A stretch of DNA of 64,000 nt, from the NCBI GenBank assembly GCA_002343775.1, contig DDSH01000016.1, forward strand, positions 62,001 to 126,000, in the 5' to 3' direction. The stretch comes from Anaerolineales bacterium UBA2395. Its GTDB lineage: Bacteria > Chloroflexota > Anaerolineae > Anaerolineales > Villigracilaceae. Under the pieces are notes generated by a model. It was not told the origin of the DNA. It worked only from the letters and a program-made list of their open reading frames with translations, and ran no database searches. Positions 43,042 through 50,991 of this stretch are shown one piece after another. A program made the translations under genes and the position numbers. The stretch's first letter is position 1, and each line of letters begins with the position of its first letter.

Positions 43042-44168
43042 CCAAACTTCAACGTGTGATCGTGACCTTTCTTTCCATCCTTGCGGTTGCATTGGCTGCC
43101 GCGCTTGGGATGTATGCCTACCAAACCTACAACGCCATTGCCGCCCAGCCACTTGGACCGCTGCTGCCGATTGGCGCACAGGAATTGCCGCCCACATGGA
43201 CGGCTTCGCCCGGTCCATCCCCCACCTCGGCAGGATCGGTGACTCTTGCCCCCACCGTTTCCTTCACCACCAGCACGCCCGCTCCGCGCTGCGGCGGACC
43301 GGCGCTAATGAACGTCCTCGTCGTCGGCGCAGACACACGCGGCGACAACTACACCTACGGCTTGGCAGACGCCATCCGTGTGGTGCGCGTGGACTTCATC
43401 ACACCGAAAGTGACCGTGTTGGAATTCCCGCGCGACCTGTGGGTGGAGATCCCTCACATTGCAGATAACCTCGACGGGCAGGATCACGAAAAACTCAACC
43501 AGGCGTTCCTGTATGGTCAGCCCGGCTTCAAATATTGGGACGACCCCAGCGAAGGCTCTGGCTTGCTGGCGCTTACGCTCAACCAGAACTTCGGCGTGAA
43601 GATCGATCACTACATAACGGTCAACATGCGCACCTTTGTCAATATTGTCAACGCTGTCGGCGGTATCGATGTGGTCATCCCAGACAAGGAAGCCTCCCGC
43701 TCTGCCAACCTGCCCATGGGAACCAATCATCTCGACGGGGCAGAGGCGTTAAAACTTGTCCGCAACCGCGAAGGCGGCAGTTTCGACCGCGCCGATAACC
43801 AAAGCCTCGTCATTTGTGCGCTGCGGAAGAAGATCACCAGCCCCGCCATCGTGACTCAAATTCCGGCGTTGATCGAAGCATTCGAAGATAACATTCGCAC
43901 CGACTTCACACCCGAACAGCTGAGGCAACTCGCCTGCCTCGGCACGCAAATGCCGCCGCAGAACATCCAGCTCACCAGTTTTCCCGAAGAACTCTTCAAG
44001 CAGACGCGTGAATTCGACCCGGTCTTTGACAAACGCATCGCCATCCTCGATGCCGACTTCGCCATCTTGCGCGATTATGTCTCCCGATTTCAGGCAGGCA
44101 CCTGGCCCCAAACCACCTCCTCCGACTCTGACACTGAAGAAGAAGATACCCCCATCATTTGCGAATGA
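43038..44168 (+). CDS. LytR-CpsA-Psr (LCP) family cell-wall ligase
   Basis: A 376-residue membrane-anchored protein: one N-terminal helix, a Pro/Ser/Thr linker, then the LCP domain beginning LVVGADTRGDN and containing FPRDLWVEIP and VRNREGGSFDRADNQ, with the Arg/Asp pattern that holds the polyprenyl phosphate and Mg2+. LCP enzymes attach wall polymers to peptidoglycan or proteins. The C-terminus is rich in Thr, Ser, Glu and Asp. Overlaps the preceding gene (ATGA) and the next (ATGA). Confidence 0.9.
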   Translation: MTKLQRVIVTFLSILAVALAAALGMYAYQTYNAIAAQPLGPLLPIGAQELPPTWTASPGPSPTSAGSVTLAPTVSFTTSTPAPRCGGPALMNVLVVGADTRGDNYTYGLADAIRVVRVDFITPKVTVLEFPRDLWVEIPHIADNLDGQDHEKLNQAFLYGQPGFKYWDDPSEGSGLLALTLNQNFGVKIDHYITVNMRTFVNIVNAVGGIDVVIPDKEASRSANLPMGTNHLDGAEALKLVRNREGGSFDRADNQSLVICALRKKITSPAIVTQIPALIEAFEDNIRTDFTPEQLRQLACLGTQMPPQNIQLTSFPEELFKQTREFDPVFDKRIAILDADFAILRDYVSRFQAGTWPQTTSSDSDTEEEDTPIICE

Positions 44169-45004
44169 ACCATTCCACCATCCCCCCACTCAATGCTGTC
44201 GCTGTGCTCAAACGTTACGGTCTGCGTGCCGATAAACGCCTCGGGCAGAATTTCCTGCAAGACCCTTCTGCCCTGGAGAAGATCGCCAACGCCGCAGAGA
44301 TTCAAGCAGATGACTGTGTCCTGGAGATTGGTCCCGGGCTGGGAAGTTTGACCCGTTATCTGGCGGTCTCTGCCCGGCAGGTTACAGCGGTCGAACTGGA
44401 CCCGGATCTGCTCGCTCCCCTCAAAGCGATTCTCACGCCGCATCCGAATGTGCGCATCGTCCACGGCGACATTTTGGATTTATCCATCGCTGACCTGGTG
44501 GATCAAACCGGATACATCGTCGCGGCGAACATTCCCTATAACATCACCTCGGCGATCATCCGTCACTTACTGGAAAGTCCCTCCAAACCGCGCCGCATCG
44601 TGCTGACCATCCAAAAGGAAGTTGCAGAGCGCATCTGCGCCCAGCCCGGTGATTTGAGCCTGCTGGCGTTGAGTGTGCAGGTGTATGGGCAGCCAAGCAT
44701 CCGCGCGAAGATTCCCGCCGGCGCCTTCCACCCCGTCCCCAACGTGGATTCCGCCATTCTGCGCATCGACATTTACGACGAACCGCTCATCCCTGCAGAA
44801 ATGCTGGATAGATTCTTCAAACTCATCAAAGCCGGGTTCAGCCAGAAAAGAAAAACCCTGCGAAATTCGCTTTCTTCCGGGCTGCACATCAAACCAGCAG
44901 AAGCGGAATCCCTGCTTGCATCCGCGGGCATCGATCCCATGCGCCGCGCCGAAACCCTATCCATTGCGGAGTGGAGAGGGCTGTGCACCATTTTTCCACA
45001 GTAG
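44165..45004 (+). CDS. rsmA: 16S rRNA dimethyladenosine transferase
   Basis: A 279-residue SAM-dependent methyltransferase (KsgA) that dimethylates two adjacent adenines in helix 45 of 16S rRNA. Motifs: GQNFLQDPSALEKI at the start, LEIGPGLGSLTRYLA (SAM site), and NIPYNITSAIIRH (catalytic N-x-P-Y). The start at 44165 overlaps the LCP stop (ATGA); a TTG two codons upstream is also possible. A common place for rsmA is not with wall genes, so this may be a local arrangement. Confidence 0.94.
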   Translation: MNHSTIPPLNAVAVLKRYGLRADKRLGQNFLQDPSALEKIANAAEIQADDCVLEIGPGLGSLTRYLAVSARQVTAVELDPDLLAPLKAILTPHPNVRIVHGDILDLSIADLVDQTGYIVAANIPYNITSAIIRHLLESPSKPRRIVLTIQKEVAERICAQPGDLSLLALSVQVYGQPSIRAKIPAGAFHPVPNVDSAILRIDIYDEPLIPAEMLDRFFKLIKAGFSQKRKTLRNSLSSGLHIKPAEAESLLASAGIDPMRRAETLSIAEWRGLCTIFPQ

Positions 45005-45099
45005 TACCAACGTCCATTTTTCGAATAGTACCAATTGCGCAGCTCCTCTCATGTTTTCTCTTATGAACCTATGTCATAATTGGAATCAAGGAGAGAGAC

Positions 45100-45909
45100 A
45101 TGTTTCGAAAACTATTAACATTAACGACAAGCCTTTTTATGGTTACTGTTCTGGCAGCCTGTAACCTGCCCAGCGCAGATTCGGAATCCACCCCCACGCC
45201 AGATAGCGTAGCATTGACTATTACAGCCATTAGCGCACCCAACACAGACACCCCTGCGCCAGTCATCCTGGATACTGCCACACCGGAATTTACCGCCACG
45301 CCGGAATTCACTTCCACCCCATCCATCCCGCAGGTGACCGTCAGCGTGAACACCAACTGCCGTACGGGTCCGAGTACGCAATATGACATTATCGGCGCAT
45401 TGCTCGTCGGTCAGGTCGGAACCGTTGTCGGCAAGAACACCCAGACCGGTTACTGGATCATCAACACCCCCGGCTCTACCGGCACCTGCTGGCTATTCAA
45501 TGGTTACGCAACTGTAACAGGCAATACCGCCAACCTGCAGGAATATTCCATTCCGCCCACACCCACGCCTTCGTCTACGCCGACTGCAACTCTCACACCG
45601 ACGCCGTCCATCCCTGCCCCGGTCAATAATCCTACCATCACCAAAAACTGCGCCGTGGTCAATCCTGTCCCGCCGCAAACCTTCCTTTATCAGGGTGTTC
45701 TAAATTGGGAAGATGGATCCAATAACGAAGATGGATTCAATATCTACCGAAACGGCGCTTTACTGACAAGCGTTCCAGCAAATACCACTTCATATAATCT
45801 CCCGCCGTTTGGTCCTTTCCCGATCAATCTACCCGTACAATATGGTGTAGAGGCATTCAATACAACAGGCAAAGCAGCCATCAAAGTCGTAATTATGACC
45901 TGTCCATAG
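45100..45909 (+). CDS. Lipoprotein with bacterial SH3-like domain
   Basis: A 269-residue lipoprotein (lipobox VLAACN, Cys at 21). After a Thr/Pro linker with a repeated TPEFTATPEFTSTP unit comes an SH3b-like domain (TVSVNTNCRTGPSTQYDIIGAL) that usually binds peptidoglycan or peptides. A second Pro/Thr linker is followed by a fibronectin III-like segment (GVLNWEDGSNNEDGFNIYRNG). Likely displayed at the cell surface. RBS AAGGAGAG. Just upstream, TAGTACCAA occurs twice (45002 and 45026). Confidence 0.75.
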   Translation: MFRKLLTLTTSLFMVTVLAACNLPSADSESTPTPDSVALTITAISAPNTDTPAPVILDTATPEFTATPEFTSTPSIPQVTVSVNTNCRTGPSTQYDIIGALLVGQVGTVVGKNTQTGYWIINTPGSTGTCWLFNGYATVTGNTANLQEYSIPPTPTPSSTPTATLTPTPSIPAPVNNPTITKNCAVVNPVPPQTFLYQGVLNWEDGSNNEDGFNIYRNGALLTSVPANTTSYNLPPFGPFPINLPVQYGVEAFNTTGKAAIKVVIMTCP

Positions 45910-45911
45910 AA

Positions 45912-45945
45912 AAAAGCCTTGCAGAGTTTGCTCTGCAAGGCTTTT
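45912..45945 (+). terminator. Terminator after the SH3 lipoprotein gene
   Basis: AAAAGCCTTGCAGAG (45912-45926) pairs perfectly with CTCTGCAAGGCTTTT (45931-45945); the stem starts 3 bases after the stop. The A/T edges give a U-tail on both strands. Confidence 0.88.
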
Positions 45946-46043
45946 CTTCACGAAAATAGTCGACCATTGGCACAGCCATCAACCCAAAATCTATGATGAT
46001 CATGCGGCTTACGGAAAGGTTATCGAAGAACATCATCTGGAAT

Positions 46044-46080
46044 AAAAAAATCGGAGGTCTGTAGGACCTCCGATTTTTTT
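46044..46080. terminator. Terminator next to ahcY
   Basis: A 16-bp perfect stem, AAAAAAATCGGAGGTC (46044-46059) with GACCTCCGATTTTTTT (46065-46080), loop TGTAG. It lies 6 bases after the ahcY stop on the minus strand and works in both directions. Confidence 0.9.
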
Positions 46081-46085
46081 GGTAA

Positions 46086-47417
46086 CTACGTTCCTTCTTC
46101 CCAGGAATTGAGATAGTGCAGCTGCTCGTCGGAAAGGACATCGATCTTGACGCCCATCGCGTCGAGCTTGAGGCGGGCGATCTCGTTATCGATCTCGGTC
46201 GGCACTGAGTAGACTTTCTTCTCCAGTTTGTCGGCATTCTTCGCCATGTATTCAGCGGAGAGCGCCTGGTTCGCGAAGGACATATCCATCACAGAAGCGG
46301 GGTGACCTTCAGCAGAAGCAAGGTTGATAAGACGGCCTTCGCCAAGCACGTTGATCTTGCGTCCGTCTTTGGTGGTGTACTGATCCACGAACGGGCGGAC
46401 GAGGTTGGGCTTGCCAACGCTCATCTTTTCCAGTGCGGGGATATTCAATTCGACATTGAAGTGACCGGAATTGGCAACCAATGCGCCATCTTTCATCACT
46501 TCGAAGTCGTGACCGTCGATCACGTTCAAGTCACCGGTGACAGTGCAGAAGATGTCGCCGACTTTGGCGGCATCGATCATCGGCATGACCTGATAGCCAT
46601 CCATCACCGCTTCGAGCGCCTTCATCGGATCGACCTCAGTGACAACGACATGAGCGCCCATGCCGCGAGCACGGGAGGCGAGACCGCGTCCGCACCAGCC
46701 GTAGCCAGCCACGACGAAGGTCTTACCAGCCAACAAGACGTTGGTCGCACGAACGATCCCGTCAATGGTGGATTGCCCGGTCCCATAACGGTTATCGAAC
46801 ATGTGCTTGGTGAGCGCGTCATTCACGGCAATGACCGGGAACTTCAACACGCCGTCCTTTTCCATAGCCTTCAAACGGATAACGCCCGTGGTGGTCTCTT
46901 CGGTTCCGCCGATGACATTCTTCAACATCTGCTTGCGTTCTTCGTCTTTCAGGGTCTTTGCCCATTCGGCAAGGGAGGGCTCGAGTTTCTCGAAGCGTCC
47001 CATCTCAATGAAGAACAGCGAGGAAACGAGGTCGGCGCCGTCATCCTGGGTCATGTGAGGTTTGTGTTCAAGCGCCGCGCGGATATGCTTGAAGTAAGTG
47101 ACTTTGTCCTCACCTTTGATGGCGAACACAGGGATTTCGTAGTTGTTGACCAACGCCGCTGCAACATCGTCCTGCGTGGAGAGCGGGTTGGAAGCGGTCA
47201 GCACGATGTCTGCGCCGCCTTCGTGCAGGGTACGCATCAGGTTGGCGGTTTCGGTAGTGACATGCAGACAGCAGGAAAGGCGCATTCCCTTGAGGGGTTT
47301 TTCCTTGGCAAAGCGTTCACGGATGGAACGCAGAACGGGCATTTCGCGTTCCGCCCACTCGATGCGGCGGCGTCCGCCTTCTGCCTGGTTGATGTCCTTG
47401 ATATCGTAATTGCTCAT
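46086..47417 (-). CDS. ahcY: Adenosylhomocysteinase (archaeal type)
   Basis: A 443-residue NAD-dependent enzyme that splits S-adenosylhomocysteine into homocysteine and adenosine. The NAD site is VVAGYGWCGRGLASRARGMG. The substrate signature reads CLHVTTETANLMRTLHEGGA rather than the usual CLHMTxQTAVLIETL, and the catalytic region reads NDALTKHMFDNRYGTGQSTIDG. It ends SWEEGT without the C-terminal Lys-Tyr tail of eukaryotic and many bacterial enzymes, as in archaeal-type members. RBS GAAGGAG. Downstream of a kinase that may remove adenosine. Confidence 0.93.
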   Translation of the reverse strand: MSNYDIKDINQAEGGRRRIEWAEREMPVLRSIRERFAKEKPLKGMRLSCCLHVTTETANLMRTLHEGGADIVLTASNPLSTQDDVAAALVNNYEIPVFAIKGEDKVTYFKHIRAALEHKPHMTQDDGADLVSSLFFIEMGRFEKLEPSLAEWAKTLKDEERKQMLKNVIGGTEETTTGVIRLKAMEKDGVLKFPVIAVNDALTKHMFDNRYGTGQSTIDGIVRATNVLLAGKTFVVAGYGWCGRGLASRARGMGAHVVVTEVDPMKALEAVMDGYQVMPMIDAAKVGDIFCTVTGDLNVIDGHDFEVMKDGALVANSGHFNVELNIPALEKMSVGKPNLVRPFVDQYTTKDGRKINVLGEGRLINLASAEGHPASVMDMSFANQALSAEYMAKNADKLEKKVYSVPTEIDNEIARLKLDAMGVKIDVLSDEQLHYLNSWEEGT

Positions 47418-47461
47418 GTAGTGCTCCTTCTTTTTGGTAATCAGAGAATTGGAGATTGGTG

Positions 47462-48418
47462 TTATTTCAACAACACATCCAGTTTACCGCCATCATCGAA
47501 ATGCTTGCGGAAACGCTGGACAAATTCTTCACGAGTGTAGGTATGGTTCTGCGTGCCGCGCTGTTCGAGGCAGTAGACTGCGGAAAGCGAGCCGATCTCG
47601 CCGCACAGTTTCCAGTCGAAACCATGCGAATAGCCCGCAAGGAACCCGCCGCGGAAGGCATCGCCTACGCCGGTGGGATCGACCACTTCATCTTCGGGCA
47701 CGGTCGGGATGTGGACGGTCGTGCCATCGGAGTACAGGTCCGCGCCGTCCTTGCCGCGGGTGATGACCAACACTTTAACGTGGTCGAGGATCTGGTCCAG
47801 GCTCCAGCCGGTCTTCTTGGAGATCAAGCCGAATTCGTAGTCATTGCAGAAGAGGAAGTACGCGCCTTCCATATCGCGCGCAAGTTCCGCACCCTCAAGG
47901 CGCAGGACCTGCTGGCTGGGATCGTACAAATACGGGATGCCCAACTCGCGGCATTCGGCGGGGAACTTCATCATCGCATCGGGCGAACTGGGAGAGACGA
48001 TGACAAGATCCGGTTTTTTATCCAACTCTTTGAGCGACTGTGTGGCGGAGTGCGCCATCGCTCCCGGGTAGAAGGAAGCGATCTGGGCAGAGGCGTGATC
48101 TGTCGTGGCAAAGAACGAAGCGGTGAACACGCCGGGTATCACTTTCATCAAGTTCGTATCCACGCCTTTGGAATCAAGCCAGGCGCGGTAATCCGAAAAA
48201 TCTTCGCCGACGGTCGCCATCACGCGCGGTTTGCGTCCAAGCAAAGCCATCGTGTACGCGATGTTCGGGGCAATGCCGCCACGCTGCTTGGACATTGAGT
48301 CAACCAAAAATGAAAGGCTGATGGATTCCAAACGTTCGGGCAGTATCTGTTCCTTGAAGTGACCGGGGAAGGTCATCAAGTAATCGTAAGCAACGGAGCC
48401 GGTTAAGAGAATATCCAT
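47462..48418 (-). CDS. PfkB-family sugar/nucleoside kinase, probable adenosine kinase
   Basis: A 318-residue ribokinase-fold kinase. The anion-hole motif DPTGVGDAFRGGFLAGY with the catalytic Asp is near residue 248, and an N-terminal substrate region reads GGIAPNIAYTMALLG. Family members include adenosine, ribose and fructose kinases. The gene is placed 44 bases before ahcY, whose product is adenosine, so adenosine kinase is the most likely role. Its upstream leader holds alternative hairpins. Confidence 0.82.
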   Translation of the reverse strand: MDILLTGSVAYDYLMTFPGHFKEQILPERLESISLSFLVDSMSKQRGGIAPNIAYTMALLGRKPRVMATVGEDFSDYRAWLDSKGVDTNLMKVIPGVFTASFFATTDHASAQIASFYPGAMAHSATQSLKELDKKPDLVIVSPSSPDAMMKFPAECRELGIPYLYDPSQQVLRLEGAELARDMEGAYFLFCNDYEFGLISKKTGWSLDQILDHVKVLVITRGKDGADLYSDGTTVHIPTVPEDEVVDPTGVGDAFRGGFLAGYSHGFDWKLCGEIGSLSAVYCLEQRGTQNHTYTREEFVQRFRKHFDDGGKLDVLLK

Positions 48419-48423
48419 GTACT

Positions 48424-48457
48424 ACTCGCAGAAAAATGCGCACCCTTGCGAGTGCGC
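48424..48457 (-). promoter_or_regulatory. Two mutually exclusive hairpins upstream of the adenosine-kinase-like gene
   Basis: On the minus strand GCGCAC/GTGCGC (48457-48452 with 48443-48438) forms a terminator-like stem followed by ATTTTTC. The overlapping pair ACTCGCA (48453-48447) with TGCGAGT (48430-48424) would disrupt it and block the ribosome site near the ATG at 48418. Attenuator-like layout; may also simply be a terminator after mtnA. Confidence 0.45.
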
Positions 48458-48531
48458 TGGAATATAAGACAGGCGGGAGTTTATCACGAGGTTTTTGGAA
48501 TGTAAAGTTTTTGACATTGCAGTTTTTAAGG

Positions 48532-49569
48532 TCAATCTTCAACCATTTTTTGCAAATTGATTTCAAACGGCGGATAGGCAATGCCATTTTCCGTGACGAT
48601 TCCCGTGACCAACCGCGCCGGGGTGACATCGAAAGCGGGATTTCTCGCCTGCGCTTCGAGTGGGGTGACACGCTCGCCTTTGAATTGAATATCGAGCACT
48701 TCGTCAGGATTGCGTTCCTCGATGGGAATCAGATCGCCGCTTGCCAGCGACAGGTCGATGGTGGAGGTTGGTACAACCGGATAGAACGGAACACCGTTGT
48801 CATGTGCGGCGAGCGCCAGCATGTAGGTACCGATCTTATTTGCTACGTCGCCGTTCGCGGCAGTACGGTCCGAACCGACAAAGCATTTCTGCACCTTGCC
48901 CGCTTTGAGAAAATAGCCCGCCATGTTATCGCTGATAATTTCATAGGGAATGCCGTATTGCTCCAACTCCCATGCGGTGAGACGCGCCCCCTGCAAACGT
49001 GGACGGGTCTCATCCACCAGCACACGCACGCGCTTGCCCTGCTCATGTGCCGTGCGGATGACGCCGAGCGCCGTGCCCCAATCCACAGTGGCGAGCGCGC
49101 CTGTATTGCAGTGATGGATGACCGTATCGCCGTCGTTTATCAATGCCGCGCCATAGTCTGCCATGCGTTTGTTAATTTCAACATCTTCATCGGCAATGCG
49201 TTGGGCTTCCTCCAAAACGGACTGACGCAAATCATCTGCGCTGCTTGTTACGGATAATGCAACACGCAGGACCCGATCGACTGCCCATGCCAAGTTGACC
49301 GCCGTCGGTCTTGAGGCTTTCAGGGTGTTCGCTGCGGCTTGAAGGTCAGCGACCAGTTCCCGGGTCGAGGAAAAGGCGGATTCATATCCAGCCAGCGCAA
49401 GCCCGAAAGCTGCCGAGGCGCCAATGGCAGGCGCGCCGCGCACAACCATATCCTTGATCGCCTGCGCCACATCGCGATGATTTTTATACGCGATCACTTC
49501 AAAGCGCGCGGGGAGGATGCGTTGGTCGATCATCTTGAGTTGGTTATCTTCCCAGAATACGGTTCGCAT
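48532..49569 (-). CDS. mtnA: S-methyl-5-thioribose-1-phosphate isomerase
   Basis: A 345-residue enzyme of the methionine salvage pathway (eIF2B-alpha-like fold) converting MTR-1-P to MTRu-1-P. Signatures are VVRGAPAIGASAAFG, CNTGALATVDWGTALG with the catalytic Cys, VDETRPRLQGARLTAWEL and GSDRTAANGDVANKIGTY with the catalytic Asp. The start at 49569 has RBS AGGAAA; a further ORF extension of 10 codons is non-conserved. It stands with the SAH-recycling genes. Confidence 0.93.
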   Translation of the reverse strand: MRTVFWEDNQLKMIDQRILPARFEVIAYKNHRDVAQAIKDMVVRGAPAIGASAAFGLALAGYESAFSSTRELVADLQAAANTLKASRPTAVNLAWAVDRVLRVALSVTSSADDLRQSVLEEAQRIADEDVEINKRMADYGAALINDGDTVIHHCNTGALATVDWGTALGVIRTAHEQGKRVRVLVDETRPRLQGARLTAWELEQYGIPYEIISDNMAGYFLKAGKVQKCFVGSDRTAANGDVANKIGTYMLALAAHDNGVPFYPVVPTSTIDLSLASGDLIPIEERNPDEVLDIQFKGERVTPLEAQARNPAFDVTPARLVTGIVTENGIAYPPFEINLQKMVED

Positions 49570-49649
49570 GGTTTTTCCTGATTCGCAGGGGCGACCCACC
49601 CATGAAGGTCGGATAATCTGCCTCCAATGAGCGGGGCGCCCCTATCTAT

Positions 49650-50801
49650 TTATTGCTTGATCTCTGTCCAAATCTCGTCGTAAAGCAGGAGAGCTTCGCC
49701 AAGGTCAATGACCTCGTGACCCTTTGCAAACTCTTCAGCGGGAGTATTGGTGATGGGCGAATTGATGTACGCCTCATACACATCAGGTTGATTTGCCTGA
49801 GCGTATTCCAGCGCGGCTTTGTTCGGGTTGGTGTAGGGATAGTCCACCAGCGTCAGCCAGTTGGTGTCGCCTTGCAACAGATAGTTGAACCAGGCATACG
49901 CGGCATCGGGATGCGGCGCGGTGGGCGGCATCGCCATACCATCGTAGAAAATGATCGAACCTTCTTCAGGGAAGACATATTCAAAACGCGGGTCTTCTGT
50001 CTGCGTCAAAAATGCTTCGCCGTTCCAAACAATGCCGAGATCAACATCCCCCGCCACAAGCGGAGTCTTCGGACTGTCGCTATCGAAAACGCGGATGTTC
50101 GGCATCAGTTCGATCAGTTTCTGCTTGGCTTCTTCGAGATGCGCCGGATCGGTATCGTTTACGCTGTACCCGAGTGTAAGCAGTGCCGCACCGATGATGA
50201 CGCGGTTATCGTCCACCGCCACGATGCGCCCTTCATATTCCGGGTTCCATAAGTCAGCCCAGGAGGTCGGTGGGGTTTCCACGGTCTCGCTGTTGTAGAT
50301 GATGGCTTGCGTGCCCATCTGATATGGCACGATAAAGCTGGTCGCATCGCCGTACGCCGCAACCAACCCGGCATCGAGATTCGATAAATTGGGCAGCCTG
50401 CCGGCATCCAATTCTGCCAGCAAGCCTTCACGGATCAGCACGCCGATCATGTAATCACTCGGATGAATGACATCGTACGGGTTGACATCTTCACCGAGTG
50501 AAACCTTTGAATACAACTCTTCATTCGACGAGAAGTAATCCACGTTCACTTCCACGCCGTAGACCAGACCAAAACAATCGAAAATATCGGCTGGCACATA
50601 TTCGGTCCAAGTAAAGATATTGATCCTTTCGCTTTCGAATTCAACACGCGGACTCGGTTCCGGGCAGACAAATCCGGTGGACGTGACAAGTTCGTCCGTT
50701 GAGGCGGGCTCTCCCCCTGCTGCGCACGCTGTCACGGCAATCAACAGCACGCTCGACAAAATCAACCGAACCAAACGATGGATTTTGTGGTGTGTGTTCA
50801 T
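49650..50801 (-). CDS. PotD-like polyamine-binding lipoprotein
   Basis: A 383-residue ABC transporter substrate-binding protein of the spermidine/putrescine type. A signal peptide with lipobox (AVTACA, Cys at about 26) is followed by INIFTWTEYVPADIFDCF and GIVWNGEAFLT, the typical PotD blocks. The RBS AAGGAG precedes the start at 50801; an upstream ATG lacks one. No permease or ATPase gene is adjacent, so the rest of the transporter must be encoded elsewhere. Confidence 0.85.
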   Translation of the reverse strand: MNTHHKIHRLVRLILSSVLLIAVTACAAGGEPASTDELVTSTGFVCPEPSPRVEFESERINIFTWTEYVPADIFDCFGLVYGVEVNVDYFSSNEELYSKVSLGEDVNPYDVIHPSDYMIGVLIREGLLAELDAGRLPNLSNLDAGLVAAYGDATSFIVPYQMGTQAIIYNSETVETPPTSWADLWNPEYEGRIVAVDDNRVIIGAALLTLGYSVNDTDPAHLEEAKQKLIELMPNIRVFDSDSPKTPLVAGDVDLGIVWNGEAFLTQTEDPRFEYVFPEEGSIIFYDGMAMPPTAPHPDAAYAWFNYLLQGDTNWLTLVDYPYTNPNKAALEYAQANQPDVYEAYINSPITNTPAEEFAKGHEVIDLGEALLLYDEIWTEIKQ

Positions 50802-50956
50802 TTCACTCCTTTGCATATATATAGCCCTGCCCGAATCAGTGGACTCGTGCAAGGCTTAGGATGACGTACAAAAAGATTATAGTGTATCCACCCTCTGAAT
50901 ACAATCTTTTTTACCTCCCGATTACGTTGAAAAATGAGAGCCGGCTCACCCCTTGC

Positions 50957-50985
50957 TTGACGCTGATTTCATTTACCAGTATAAA
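50957..50985 (+). promoter_or_regulatory. Sigma70-type promoter for the lytic transglycosylase gene
   Basis: TTGACG (50957-50962), a 17-base spacer and TATAAA (50980-50985) form a near-consensus promoter. The ATG at 50992 begins only 6 bases after the -10, so transcription should start at about the A of the ATG, giving a leaderless mRNA. Confidence 0.72.
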
Positions 50986-50991
50986 AACGGG

